Positions 48,985 through 61,166 are shown, numbered from the stretch's first letter. The stretch: DNA of 64,000 nucleotides from Parasponia andersonii (GCA_002914805.1 JXTB01000168.1:271998-335997), one strand, 5' to 3'. Program-made: numbers and translations. Notes: generated from the sequence alone by a model not told the origin.

Positions 48985-49285
48985 ATATTAAGTTTAATTT
49001 ATAGTTAAGTTCAATGTATTATAATACTAAAAAATATATTTATATCTACATATATTTTGATAAGACAAATATAACACAACTATTTGTTCAATGAATTAAA
49101 TTTAATATAAATTATCATTAATATTAAATTAAATATAATATTATATATAATGCTCAAAAATGCATTTATCTTTATATATTTTTTATGAGACAAATGTAAC
49201 ACAGATATTTGTTCGATAAACTAAATTTAATATAAAATATTATTAATATTAAATTAAATATAATATTATATAATATATGTATATA
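48985..49285. repeat. AT-rich tandem repeat of ~125 bp
   Basis: Two and a partial diverged units. AGACAAATATAACACAACTA at 49063 recurs as AGACAAATGTAACACAGATA at 49188, each followed by TATTTGTTC and then an ATTAAATTTAATATAAA-like line. The strong AT bias and unit size resemble plant satellite-like DNA. Confidence 0.7.
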
Positions 49286-49390
49286 TTACAACTAATCATA
49301 GCATCCATCTTATCATGAAAAAATAAGAGTTAAATAAAAAATTTTCTAAAAATTTTAAAAATAGAATATTGATAAAAGAAAATATCATAT

Positions 49391-49435
<45 letters not shown>

Positions 49436-50751
49436 TATATAGATATAGATTAGTATATGTAACACCAAGACGAATGCATAAAATTGAAGAAAATATAATA
49501 CATGGAATCTGGATCAAATAATTTCTAATTCTCATAGACAATAATACAACAGATATTACCAAATTTTCTTCATATTCATAAGAGAAACGAACATTTCTAA
49601 ATACTCTTACCCAAATCCAATCGTTGCAAATAATTGGCTTCCACAGTCATGATGGGATAAACCTCCAAAACTTAATTCTAATTGAAAAAGAAACAACAAA
49701 TGAAATCAAAGACCAACAAGGTCCTCTTCCAGAGTTTCAGTTCGCAAAGTTTCACCGCGGAAACCTGGGCTCTCTAAGAATGCATTTTAAAAAATAGTAA
49801 GCAAAAAGCATCCATGTTGGTGGGTTTCAATATGGAAGCAAGCAAAGCATATGCGAAGTACCTATATATATATATATGGCCACCAGGATTGGTATTTCTT
49901 TTCAAATAACAAGTGGTAAAAGAAGATCACGAGCATCAGAATATAAAACAGAAACTAATGAAAACTGAAATCTGCATGTTGTCTACCGAATAAAAAGCGT
50001 TAAAAATCGACTATAAGAACACGTGTTGAGCTTAAAAATTGAACTCAGAAACACATCTTGTCGTAATCTAAAAACAAATGCAAGAAATCTAATGTGACAA
50101 AAACACCAAGGAATTGCCATTATTTTTCAAGCTTTGACAATAGATGATCACACAACAAAGAAGGAAAGAGAGAATTAAAAACCCAACTCAGATATGATGC
50201 AACAAACAAGAAGAGAAAATAGACGAGAAAAGAGTGAGTTTTTCATAAAGTAATCGATTGTATGAAGGGTCAAAATGTTCAGAGATTAACAAAGGAAAAA
50301 CAGAGCAAATAGATAAGAGTTGAAGAGAACTCACCTAAAAAAATGAAAGTGGCTTTCAATGCTGAGAGTTGTTACCAGTCAAGTACCAAGAGAATCTAAC
50401 ATCTGTTGGATTCCAAAGTGGCAATGATGGAACAAATGGAGTAAAAGGCATCCATAATTTCAAGATTTTCAACCAAGTACAAGAAAAGATTTCTTGCAAA
50501 ATTAACATTTCTTTTAAGATTTTCTAGTCTTTCATGGCCAAATATCCTTTGCTTCTTGTTTCCCTCCCTTGTTCCACAATAGAAGCCAATTTTATAACCA
50601 AATTATTAACAGAAATCTACCAAACACCAAATAGTTTAATACAAAAATATATGCTTAACTTACTACCTCCACAGCTGCCAAGTTACTAACACCACGACAA
50701 TCTACTAACACTCAAAACCTATCACGAATATTTCAAATAAGGAGAGATGCA
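49286..50751. other. Intergenic region, no gene seen
   Basis: Begins with AT-rich DNA and an AT microsatellite (49396-49432). The part from about 49560 is less biased, single-copy-looking DNA. I found no open frame or splice pattern that supports a gene. Confidence 0.4.
49396..49432. repeat. (AT)n microsatellite
   Basis: An AT run of about 37 bp. Confidence 0.95.
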
Positions 50752-51249
50752 TGTCGGAGAATAACATCCCTAATAAATACATAGTACTAATAAATACATA
50801 GTACTGAAAACGATAAAATAAATGTAAAATATAATGTCAAAATAAAATAAACATATAACACATATAATTATTGTGATTCACCAAATTAGCCACACCCACA
50901 GAGTTGCTGCAAATTTTCACTATTGGAAGAAAAAAAAACCTTTACCAATGTTTACACTCAACACTCTCAATTCACAGCCTAGACCCTAAATACACCAAAG
51001 AGAAAAATTATATTTTTTTCTCACTCTGAAAGAATAAAATCTCTCAATTTTACTCTCACTAAATACTTGGTGTTTCTCACTTTTCTAGGATGAGAAATAA
51101 TGAGAGATGAAGACCTTATTTATAGTGTAAGGCTTCATAAATCTTTACACTTTTTTTTCTCAAAGTTTTCTAATATATCACACTTCTTACACACGGTTTA
51201 TGTACTTTTTTGTCTTTTCTTTTACTGTGTTTTGCTTACACGGTTAACA
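50752..51249 (-). repeat. 3' LTR of the second copia element
   Basis: Starts TGTCGGAGAATAAC and ends GGTTAACA, matching the right LTR block by block (GTTGCTGCAAATTTT and TTTCTAATATATCACAC in both, or nearly so). It carries its own tandem 17-bp duplication of TAATAAATACATAGTAC near 50771-50804. Confidence 0.9.
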
Positions 51250-52326
51250 TACGAAATGATAATAATCTTTCACTCGAAGACTTGATTCTAATCATGTCTT
51301 CACATTTGATCAATGCAATAACCCATCTCTCTCTTCTTCATGCTTGCAAGCCAACTAAAGCTGAATACAACTTCAGTTTGTCAATAGTCACCATCTTCGT
51401 TAACATATCCACTGGGTTCTTATTTCTTAGAATCTTCTCTGGCACCAAGACTCCATCTTCCAAAGCTGAGTATATGAAGTGATACTAAACCTGTATATGC
51501 TTTGTCCGAGCATGATAAATAGGGTTCTTCTCCAAATGAATAACACTTTGACTGTCACAATGCAAAATGTTCTTCCTATAATTCTGACCTAGTTCTTCTA
51601 AAAAGCTATGCAACCAGATTAACTCCTTGCTTACTTCTGTCACAACAATATACTATACTTCAGTATTACATAGAGCGATAATCTTTTATAGCTTTGAGAC
51701 CTAATTGACTGTCATACTACCTAATTTAAACACATATCTAGTGGTACTCTTCCTGCCGTCTATATCTCTAACCATGTTAGCATCAATATAGCCATATAGA
51801 CCCAAATCTAACTTTCTGAAGCACAAGCCCATGTTATTAGTATCTTTCAAGTATCTAAGAATCCATTTCACTGCTTTCTAGTATTGTTTTCCTGGATCGC
51901 TCATATATCGACTTATAACTCTCATTATATGCGCTATATCTAGTCTGGTATACACCATGGTATACATGAGGCTACCAATGAAAGAAGAATAAGGTACCTT
52001 GGCCATGTAAGCTCGTTCTGGCTTAGTTAAGGATGCTTGCTCCTTAGTCAGTTTAAACTAATTAGCCTGAGGAGTACTCACAGGCTTTGCTCATCCAAGT
52101 TGAATCTGCTAAGTATCTTTTGTATATGCTCATCTTGAGATAGCGTCAAAACTCCATTTGTTCTGAAATCCACATCCTAAGAATTTGCTTTGTAGCTTCC
52201 AAATCCTTTATAGAAAACTCTGTTGGGAATTCTCTCTTGAGTTTATTAATTTCCTTTATACTAGCTCCAGCAATTAATATATCATTTACATATAGAAGTA
52301 GAATAATATTAAGAATTGTTGAACTT

Positions 52327-52546
52327 CTTCACATAACAGCAGTGATTCACCTGGGACCATAAGTAACTATTGTTACTCATAAATATATAGAACTTCTTGT
52401 ACCATTGTCTTGGAGCTTGTTTTAGGCCATACATACTTCACATAATAGCAGTGATTCACCTGGCACCATAAGTAACTATTGTTACTCATAAATGTATAGA
52501 ACTTTTTGTACCATTGTCTTGGAGCTTGTTTTAGGCCATACATACT
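52327..52546 (-). repeat. 110-bp tandem duplication inside copia reverse transcriptase
   Basis: Units at 52327-52436 and 52437-52546 share CAGTGATTCACCTGG, CATAAGTAACTATTGTTACT and CCATTGTCTTGGAGCTTGTT. As 110 is not a multiple of three, the second unit shifts frame. The peptide SMYGLKQAPRQWYKKF therefore reappears in another frame. Confidence 0.95.
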
Positions 52547-55366
52547 CTTCTGAAGTTTACACACCGTTTTCTCATTTCCTTATACTTCAAAAACTTATGG
52601 CTATTTCATGTAAATTTTTTCCTCCAGGTAAATACTATCTTGACATCTAATTACTCTAGATGCAAGTATTCTTTAGCTACCAACCCAAGTATTGTTCCAA
52701 TATTGGTCAATTTAACCACTAGAAAGAAAATGTTGATGTAATCGATGCCTTCTTTTTGTTGAAAGCCTTTGATAATAAGCTTTTCCTTGTACTGCTCACT
52801 AGTATCATGTTCTTTCTTTATTTGGTACACATATTTGTTGTGTAACGCCTTCTTTCCTTCTAGTAATTCTGCCAACTTCCATGTGTGATTAGACACCAGT
52901 GAATTCATCTTGTCTTTCATGGCTAACTCCTATTGGGTTGATTTATCATGCTGCACTACTTCTTCATAAGTCTCTAGCTCGCCTTTATCAGTCAATAGAA
53001 TGTAATGCAGTACCGGGTAATATCTAAAAGTAGGTCAAATTATTATGGAAGATCTTCTAAGTTCACCCACTGGGGTTCGTGGGTCTGTCGCTGGTGTTAT
53101 AGCTTCTTGATCTTTCACACCATTACTAATCTTCATTTCATCTGTTGGGATTTCATTCAATGGTATTACCCCAGTTCTTTTGTCTTCAAAATATGCACTA
53201 TTAGCTCGGGTATATAACTTGTCCTTGTACATCACCTCCTTATTGAATATGACATCCCTGCTTCTGATGATTTTTCGATTTTGATCATCCCAGAAATAAT
53301 AACTAAACTTAGCATCACCATAACCAATAAAGAAATATTTTTTAGAATTAAGATCAAGCTTACTTCTATTGGCAAGATCTATATGAACATATGATAGATA
53401 ACCAAATACTTTCAAGAAAGAAAGATTTACCTCTTTACTGCTCCAGACTTCCTCTAGTATTCTATAATCCAATTGTACTGATGGACATCTGTTGATAAGA
53501 TATGCAGTAGTGTTAAATATATCAGTCCAAAATATCTTTGGCAACTTTACGTGCAATCTCATGTTCCTTGCACGTTCATTCAGGGTCCTGTTCATTCTCT
53601 CAGCAATACCATTTTGTTGAGATTTCCTTAGAATCATTTTCTTAAACTTGATCTCATTAATGACATAATATTTCTTGAAATCATCATCATCATATTCTCC
53701 CTATTATCAGATCGCAAGCATTTTACTTTCAAGTTAGTTTCATTTTCAACCATAGCTTTCCATTTTTTAAAGGTATCATAAATATCAAATTTATTTTTTA
53801 GAAAATAAACTCATACCTTTCAGTTCGAATCATCGTGACATAATATCTTGAGCCTCCAAAGGATGTCACAGGAGATAGTCCCCATACATCTGTATGAATT
53901 AGCTCCAACTTTACTGCTTTTAATTCTCTTCTGCCTTTCATAAAGCTAAAAAGCTCATATTTTTCTGCTTGCCAAAAACACAGCTTTCGCACAAGCTATG
54001 CTCAACAGACTTCAGCACTGGTAGTTTTCCTTTTGACAACATTATCTTCATTCTCTTCTTGCTCATATGCCCAAGTCTACAGTGCCATAGACTTGAATCA
54101 ACATCAGTATTGACAGTCGCTAATGTATCTCTGCAACTAAAAGTCAAGTAGAGAGTTCTAATTTTGTTTCTTCGAGCAACAACTATGGCTCCTTCGTTAA
54201 CCTTCCACGAGCCACTAGTAAAGGTCACATTGTGTCATTCCTCATTAAGCTGTCCCACTGATATAAGGTTCCGCATTAATTTCAGTACATGTCTTACTTT
54301 CTGGATTTTCCATACTGATTCGTTTGACATCTTCAAATGGACATCACCTATAACAATAAAATCTAAAGGTTCTCTATCAGCTAGATAAACATTTTCGTAA
54401 TTACCAGCAACATAATTTTTCAATACATCATAATGTGCAGTGGTATAAAATGAAGCTCTAGAGTCTAAGACCCAAGAGTCAATTAGATTATCTACATATA
54501 ATAGTAAAGCGTCTTGTACCTTATCAATCACGGCATTCGCATCATTTCTACTGTCATCTTTCCTTGGTGCTCTACAATTTTTTTTATGTAGCCAGTCTTG
54601 CCACAATTCTAATATTCTGATCTTCTTTCAAATCCGAACTTGTCTCTGCTATTTCTTGACTTGGACCATCATGACCCTGCTTAGAGTTCTTCTCACTACT
54701 TCTGCCTCTATTCTCGAGATTTAGAGTAGAACTCGATAATGTACCTTCACTCGAATCAATTCTGTGAACTTCTTCTGCTAAAATTCGGTTTCTAATATCA
54801 TTGAATTGTAATTTTCTTTTGCCTACAGAATTGCTAACTGCAACTCTCATCGGTTCCAATTATTTTTTTGAGACACTAGAAGAATTAGAGTACGAAGTTT
54901 ATCCTTGAAATTAATATGACGGACGTCAACTGAGAAACGATCGTGTTGAACTCATTTATATGTGTTACAACTAAAGCATCTTCTCATATCTTTATATAAA
55001 ATAACTTTATTATCAGATGTACCTTATTGTTTTCCGACGTTTCTCATACATATATGACAGGATGCTTATCATCTCTGCTGTGGTTTTTATCTCCGCCACA
55101 TTATGAGCAACGTTCTTCATTAGCATCAATTGGATTATGTCTAACATCTGTCGATCAAGGTGTTCCCAATCGTCATTTTCCATTTTCTCGGGTTTTTTTT
55201 TTTTTTTTCTGATAAAGGCTGACATAATTTTTTACTATGCAGATAATTATTAATCTGCAATCTCCAGTATGTGAAGTCTGTACTGCCGAATTTGTTAATT
55301 TTAGGTCCTGATCCTTTACCTCCAGCTATCGTTCCTACTAAATCAAACCTTAGCTTTGATACCACT

Positions 55367-55857
55367 TGTTAGGGAGTAACCTCCCCAATAAATACATAAT
55401 AGTGGAATCGATAAAATAAGTATGAAAAATAATACCGAAATAAAATAAACAAATGACACACAAAATTATCGTAATCCAATAAATTGGCTACGTCTATAGA
55501 ATTGCTGCAAATTTTTACTATTGGGAGAAAAATAACTTTTACAAGTGTTCACACTCAATAATCTCAACTCATATCCCAGATTCCGAATATACTCAAGAAA
55601 AAAATTATATTTTTTCTCTCATTTCGAAAGAATAAAATCTTTCAATTTTAGTCTTGTTAAACACTTAGTGTTCTTACTTTCTTGAGATGAAAAATAATAA
55701 AAAATGAGAATCCTATCTATAGTATAAGATTGCACAAATCTTTACACATTTTTCTCTCAAAATTTTCTAATATATCACACTACTTACACATGATTTGTAA
55801 CCTTTTTTTTCCTTTCTTTTACCGTTTACAAACCGTAGTTTGCTCACACGGTTAACA
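55367..55857 (-). repeat. 5' LTR of the second copia element
   Basis: A 491-bp LTR starting TGTTAGGGAGTAAC and ending GGTTAACA, with TGTTA/TAACA inverted ends. Many substitutions separate it from the left LTR, so the insertion is old. Confidence 0.9.
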
Positions 55858-56704
55858 ACAAGAGAGATAACAATGCAAACTTTGATCAATAGTTTCCAAG
55901 CAAAGCTCAAATGTTTCCCCAACAAATAATAATAATAATAAAAAAAGAATACTTAATATAATGTTAGTCTGACAATTCATCAAGCACTTTAAGGGTCCTT
56001 TTTTCACAAACATCCCCATTTGCCTTTTTTTTTTTTTTGGTTCAAAACTTATAGAAGCAAAATTTAGACATACAAAAATAATTTAGCCATACCAAGATAC
56101 AAAAGTCAGCAATTGCACACATAACGTACACAGACCATTATCCAATTTTTTTGTTACTAAATACAGAATCACCAAAGCTTCATTCTATTTTCTTTTTTTC
56201 CCAAATATTACACTCTTTATATTCTTTATGTTATTATGCCAAAACTTAAAATTAGAGACTCTCTGTAGTCCGTAATCAAAATAAAATAAAATAAATAAAA
56301 ATTGGATTAGACTCTCGTGCTCTTATTTTTTATTTTTATATTTTTTAATCAGAACTAATTTTACATTTAGAGGTGGATGGCCTTTGGTAGAAAGCCGTCA
56401 TCATCATCACTAGGGTTTCAGACCCCGTGACATTCCAAAACCCCCCCAAATCTTCCTTCCATTTCTATCCGCCACAGTCATTAGTCACTACTGGGTGGGT
56501 ACCTCTACCTTCTCTTCTCTCTCTTCCGTCTTCTCAATTCCCAAATCTCGTCTTCCACTGTATTCTTCCTCACCCTCCGCCATTGCAGAAAGATTCAGAA
56601 GCTTTGGAGCTTGCCCATTAGTAAGTATACTATTCCCTACTCTGTATTCAATTATAGTGGAATAATAGTACTCGTCTGAAAGGAGGAGGGCAAATCTTGT
56701 GTAT
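55858..56704. other. Upstream region of the TPR/PB1 gene
   Basis: AT-rich to about 56380, then a C/T-rich segment (56430-56600) that is likely the promoter end and 5' leader of the downstream gene. No other gene recognised. Confidence 0.4.
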
Positions 56705-58963
56705 ATGGGGAAATCTGGGGGAAGGAAGAAGAAGGGTGGTGGTTCGAACCATGTTTCTGGTGATGCCAATTCAACCCAAAATGCCAATGGTGCTGTGGAT
56801 TTGGATTCTTCCCTATTTTTGAAGAGAGCCCATGAGCTTAAAGAAGAAGGGAACAGGAGGTTCCAGAGTAAGGACTACGTGGGTGCTCTTGAACAGTACG
56901 ATAATGCTCTTAGGCTCACCCCCAAAACCCACCCGGATAAAGCCGTCTTTCACAGCAATAGGGCGGCTTGTCTTATGCAAATGAAGCCTATAGATTACGA
57001 AACTGTGATTGCCGAGTGTTCTATGGCGCTCCAGGTTCAGCCGAGGTTTGTCAGGGCCCTTCTTAGAAGGGCTCGTGCGTTTGAGGCTATAGGGAAGTAC
57101 GAAATGGCGATGCAGGATGTGCAGGTGTTGTTGGCCGCTGAACCGAGTCATCGGGACGCCTTGGATATTGCCCAGAGGTTGCGGACGGCGCTTGGGCCTC
57201 GTCAGGAGGCGCAGCAAGACCTTCAGAGCCGTCCTTCCCCTGCTGCCCTCGGAGCTTCCGCGGTTCGCGGTGCTCCAATAGCTGGGTTGGGGCCTTGTCT
57301 ACCGGCTCGGCCAGCGCAAAAGAAGACAACTACTTTGGCAGGGCTGTCTGCTGCGTCGGCGAACAATAAGGCTGAGAAGCCTCAGACAATTCTACCAGCT
57401 GAAAATGGTCTTGAGCCCAAAACCCAATTGCCAAAACTTCAACTGAAGCCCTCAAACGGTTCTTCTAAACCTCATGACTCAAGTAATCAAAAGGACCCGT
57501 CATCTTCTTCCTCTGTGTTGTTTCCGGCTCATGGGCAGTCTTTGGATGCAGAAATTCGATGGAGGCCGTTGAAGCTTGTCTATGATCATGACATAAGGCT
57601 TGCTCAAATGCCTTTGAACTGTGGTTTCAGAGTGTTAAGAGAAATTGTGGCTAAGCGCTTTCCATCGTCAAAGTCGGTTTTGATCAAGTACAAGGATAAT
57701 GATGGTGATTTGGTGACTATAACCTCTACAGACGAACTTAGGTTGGCAGAGTCTTGTGCTGATAGCCATATTCCGAAAGATGTTGGAACAGATAAAACGG
57801 ACTCGGTTGGGATGTTGAGATTGCATATTGTGGAGGTGAGTCCTGAGCAGGAGCCACCTTTGTTGGAAGAAGAAGAGGAGAAACCATTGGAGAATGAGGT
57901 CAAGGGCGATGAAAGTGGATCTCATTCCTCACTTGGTGAATCTTTGTTGGAAGTTGCTGATTCTGAAGTTGATAAGACAGAGAAAGAAGCCACAAAGGAG
58001 AAACCAGCAGCTTCAGAGGATCCTGAGTGCAAAGAACTTGAAATGGACGATTGGTTGTTTGAGTTTGCTCAGCTTTTCCGCACCCATGTTGGCATTGACC
58101 CGGATGCTCATATTGACTTGCATGAGCTTGGAATGGAGTTGTGTTCGGAGGCTCTCGAGGAGACAGTAACTAGTGAAGAAGCTCAGAGTCTTTTTGACAA
58201 GGCGGCCTCTAAATTTCAGGAGGTTGCTGCGTTGGCTTATTTCAATTGGGGGAATGTTCACATGTGTGCAGCAAGGAAACGAATTCCTTTAGATGAATCT
58301 GCTGGAAAGGAGATAGTGGCCACGCAGCTTCAAACGGCTTATGACTGGGTTAAGGAAAAATATTCCTTGGCCAAGGAGAAATACGAGGAAGCCCTGTCCA
58401 TCAAGCCAGACTTTTATGAGGGTCTATTAGCCCTAGGGCAGCAGCAATTTGAAATGGCTAAACTTCATTGGTCTTTTGCAATTGCTAAGAAAATAGATCT
58501 CTCGAGCTGGGACTCTGCAGAAACATTGCTACTGTTTGACAGTGCAGAAGAGAAGATGAAAGTTGCCACTGAGATGTGGGAGAAGTTGGAGGAGCAGAGA
58601 GCAAATGAGCTAAAGGATCCAAATGCAATCAAGAGGGAAGAATTTTTGAAAAGAAGGAAAAAACAAGGGAGTGGAAATGAAGGTGAGTCCTCTGGAGTAG
58701 GGGGTCAGGGTGAGATTTCAGCTGATGAAGCGGCAGAACAAGCAGCAGTGATGAGATCACAAATCCATCTGTTCTGGGGAAATATGCTTTTTGAGCGATC
58801 CCAAGTAGAATGTAAACTGGGAACTGGTGATTGGAAGAAGAATCTGGATGCTTCAATCGAGCGCTTTAAGCTTGCTGGTGCTTCCGAGACAGATATTTCA
58901 ATGGTTCTGAAAAACCATTGCTCCAATGGTGATTTAGTGGAAGGAGAGGTGTTGAAGAATTAA
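56705..58963 (+). CDS. CLMP1: TPR and PB1 domain protein of the PHOX/CLMP1 family
   Basis: An intronless frame of 752 residues. The N-terminus MGKSGGRKKKGGGSN is basic and Gly-rich. An N-terminal TPR domain of three repeats (about 38-157; LKEEGNRRFQSKDYVGALEQ, HSNRAACLMQMKP, ALLRRARAFEAIGKYEMAMQ) is of the Hsp70/Hsp90-clamp type. A PB1 domain (about 287-387) has the acidic motif YKDNDGDLVTITSTDEL for binding other PB1 domains. An acidic linker and a C-terminal TPR-like helical region (about 450-750) follow. Plant PHOX proteins are thought to be co-chaperones; Arabidopsis CLMP1 is needed for chloroplast separation and has nearly the same length. The ATG at 56705 is preferred over one two codons upstream (56699) because the family starts MGKSGGRKKK. 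Whether this is the CLMP1 orthologue or another PHOX member is unsettled. Confidence 0.95.
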   Translation: MGKSGGRKKKGGGSNHVSGDANSTQNANGAVDLDSSLFLKRAHELKEEGNRRFQSKDYVGALEQYDNALRLTPKTHPDKAVFHSNRAACLMQMKPIDYETVIAECSMALQVQPRFVRALLRRARAFEAIGKYEMAMQDVQVLLAAEPSHRDALDIAQRLRTALGPRQEAQQDLQSRPSPAALGASAVRGAPIAGLGPCLPARPAQKKTTTLAGLSAASANNKAEKPQTILPAENGLEPKTQLPKLQLKPSNGSSKPHDSSNQKDPSSSSSVLFPAHGQSLDAEIRWRPLKLVYDHDIRLAQMPLNCGFRVLREIVAKRFPSSKSVLIKYKDNDGDLVTITSTDELRLAESCADSHIPKDVGTDKTDSVGMLRLHIVEVSPEQEPPLLEEEEEKPLENEVKGDESGSHSSLGESLLEVADSEVDKTEKEATKEKPAASEDPECKELEMDDWLFEFAQLFRTHVGIDPDAHIDLHELGMELCSEALEETVTSEEAQSLFDKAASKFQEVAALAYFNWGNVHMCAARKRIPLDESAGKEIVATQLQTAYDWVKEKYSLAKEKYEEALSIKPDFYEGLLALGQQQFEMAKLHWSFAIAKKIDLSSWDSAETLLLFDSAEEKMKVATEMWEKLEEQRANELKDPNAIKREEFLKRRKKQGSGNEGESSGVGGQGEISADEAAEQAAVMRSQIHLFWGNMLFERSQVECKLGTGDWKKNLDASIERFKLAGASETDISMVLKNHCSNGDLVEGEVLKN

Positions 58964-60189
58964 AAAAGAATGAGGAGAGCGTCAAGTATGACATAACCAA
59001 ACTTGCTGAATCGTGGTTGCTTCCATGAAATAACTTTACATGTTTCTTGTTAATCACGAGTGAAGTAAAAATAGGAAATAGCTTTTTTCAGCTATATGCT
59101 AGAATACTGAAATTCTTTTCATTTGGTTTTTATTTTGAACGGGTACCAGATATGAAATTGTGTACTCAAAAGAAAGATTTTTGGCATTTTGTTCTTTACT
59201 TTCAAGAGATGTTTCCTAAAAGAAATGCCATTTGTTAACATTTTTGTTTTTTTTTTTTTAAAGGAAAAAGATAAAAACAAAAGTAGAACCAAAAGCATGC
59301 ATTTCTTACCTTTGGATTCAAAGAAAAAGAAGAAGAAAATAACACCATAACAAATGATAGTCTTTTTTTTCTGTTTTTCAACTTTGTATTAGATGGAATG
59401 ACAGATGTATTGGAAACCTTTCTTTATTAATTATGAATAGCCCTTTGAAAGTTTCAATTGAAATCAATCTTTAACATATTGGAGTACTTAAGATCGTCAA
59501 CCTCAGAATGCTTGTGCTAGATTTGGCGGGCCTAGTGGAGTTGAAAGGTCAGGCAAGATCAAAACCTTTAAACTCTTCTTAGTTATCCTTGTACTTTTCA
59601 TTTTAGCCTTTTATATTCATGAAATAGACATCTACTTTCTTCTCTGATTACATGCATAACTTATCTATCCCCAGATCCACCCCAAAGTGATAAGTAAGGT
59701 TAAAAAAAATGTACTCTGCTATTCTAACAAGCAATAATAGATAGGAACTATCCTTGAATATTCTGTGTGATTTATTCATTTTGATGTTTTGGAATTAGAA
59801 TGTTGTGTGTGATTTATTCATTTTGATGTTTTGGAATTACTATATTTATTGCTTAGTTGTTATTTGCGCCTTCATTCATTATCTCATATATATTCCTTCT
59901 TTCATTATTTTGTTCAAAACCTTTTGATGTTAACGATCTTGTTTTGTAACATTCTTTGTTTCGATCAGTAGCACTGATAATTCTAGTTTAGGATTTTGTA
60001 TGGCATTAAAATTGTCATTGGGTACTTGGCTTTATTGGAATATCATTTTCTTGTTTTCAATTTAGCGACAGTCATTCCATGATTTTCTTAGTTGTTTTTT
60101 TCGATCGCCACCGAGATGGATACTAAAACAAGAAGAAAAAAAGGCCGGTATTGTTCTCTAAATCCGTGTGCAGAAAATTCTGCCAAGTT
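58964..60189. other. 3' region of the TPR/PB1 gene and intergenic DNA
   Basis: The first part is the likely 3' untranslated region. A 42-bp tandem duplication lies at 59764-59847 (TGTGTGATTTATTCATTTTG twice). No gene recognised. Confidence 0.45.
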
Positions 60190-61166
60190 AAAGATTTTTC
60201 TTGTCTTTCATATTAGCATACTAAAACTCTACTATGGAGATGAGAGGGATCCTTCAAGGGGCGAGTCTAAAAGAGTTCCTACTACGGTGGTAACCTCTTT
60301 TGATAAAGAAGTGGAGTGTATTTGGGTTGATCGCTTGATCCACCGACGTGGTGTTCCTAATTATCGAGAATAGCTAGTGAAATAGAAGAATTTTCTCGAG
60401 GCCGAGGCTAGCTGGGAGCATGACGATTCTTTGTGGCAATTCAAAAACAATATCGAACGGTTCAAAGTCAATGGCGCGACGGGGACGTTGCGAACTTGAA
60501 TGAGGAAGGATGTTACGCCCCGCTCATTTGGCTCCCTAAATCCAAATGTTGTTGCTTATGGCTCTAAGTTCCTCTATATATATACTGCTCACCCAAAAGG
60601 ATTGAGGAAAGCCCTAGAATGTGGTGGATACTTCTAGAATGATCAAGATAGGTCTTGGCCATACTAGAAGACTTTAGATGGCATTACTAAGTTCTAGAAG
60701 GCTCTAGACAAGGCTGGATGATGCTAGATAGGTTGGATAATCCTAGAATCTCCTAGAATGACTTGAAAGAGCGAAAATGGTGGGTGAATCTCTTAGAAGG
60801 ACCTAGACAATGCTTGTTCTAGATTTCTCTATGTAAATATCTTTGTAAATATTGTAACTTTATTTGAGAATATTCTAGGCCCTTTGTAAGATCATGCTAC
60901 TTGCCCCGATCATAACCATTGGTTAGTTTAGGCTTTGTCGATATAAAGGACCCTTTGGGTTCATTTGTATACAAGTCTCATTTGTGAGAGTCGTAAGCAT
61001 TCTAAGAGTAATACAAAACCATTTATTCACTCAAACTCTCTTATCCTTATCACTTTGTTTCAATGCTTACTCTAAGTCCATTTCTTGAATATTAGTAGAC
61101 TGACTTAGTATGACAGATTGTGCTAAGTGCCGCACGATTGTCTAATTTGAGGCTAAGGTCATGACA
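60190..61166 (+). mobile_element. 3' end of a Ty3/gypsy chromovirus: chromodomain plus LTR
   Basis: The frame from about 60190 reads a typical integrase tail (KLYYGDERDPSRGESKRVPT, then TTVVTSFDKEVECIWVDRLI) leading into a chromodomain (HRRGVPNYRE, stop, LVK, stop, KNFLEAEASWEHDDSLWQFK) ending near 60500. TAG stops at 60371 and 60383 break it. The rest of gag-pol is missing upstream. DNA from 60511 (TGTTACGCCCCG) to about 61166 (GGTCATGACA) fits the 3' LTR. It has a TATA-like CGATATAAAGG near 60938 and a leader-like region behind it. Chromodomains guide integration of this retrotransposon branch to heterochromatin. Confidence 0.8.
60511..61166 (+). repeat. Probable LTR of the gypsy relic
   Basis: About 656 bp, TG at the start and CA at the end, directly after the chromodomain reading frame. 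The right edge is inferred from the TGACA end; no second copy is in the window. Confidence 0.5.

Larger units (their letters stand above)
50752..55857 (-). mobile_element. Ty1/copia retrotransposon with both LTRs, decayed
   Basis: A 5.1-kb element read on the minus strand. The 5' LTR is at 55367-55857 and the 3' LTR at 50752-51249. Just inside the 5' LTR, 55364-55353 reads TGGTATCAAAGC, a tRNA-Met-type primer site. Gag pieces follow (55365-55013; NKFGSTDFTYWRLQINNYLH) and a zinc-knuckle relic near 54590-54550. The protease region (DSWVLDSRASF) lies near 54480. A pre-integrase region (LWHCRLGHMSKKRM) lies at 54228-53938. Integrase is at 53992-53035, with the long readable piece NGIAERMNRTLNERARNM. 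Reverse transcriptase is at 52920-52250 and RNase H-linked DNA runs to about 51500. Frameshifts, stops and a 110-bp duplication disrupt it, so it cannot be active. No target duplication is evident. Confidence 0.93.

Noticed and set aside
8523..49432. Regular AT repeats as possible CRISPR-like or origin structures
   Set aside because: They are ordinary plant dinucleotide microsatellites without unique spacers or associated genes.
50741..55870. Possible target duplication GAGAGAT on both sides of the second copia element
   Set aside because: The shared word lies about 5 bp away from each LTR edge rather than next to it, so it does not fit a normal 5-bp target duplication.
56813..57217. Antisense open frames within the TPR/PB1 gene
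   Set aside because: Shadows of a long, well supported coding frame on the other strand; no recognisable protein features.
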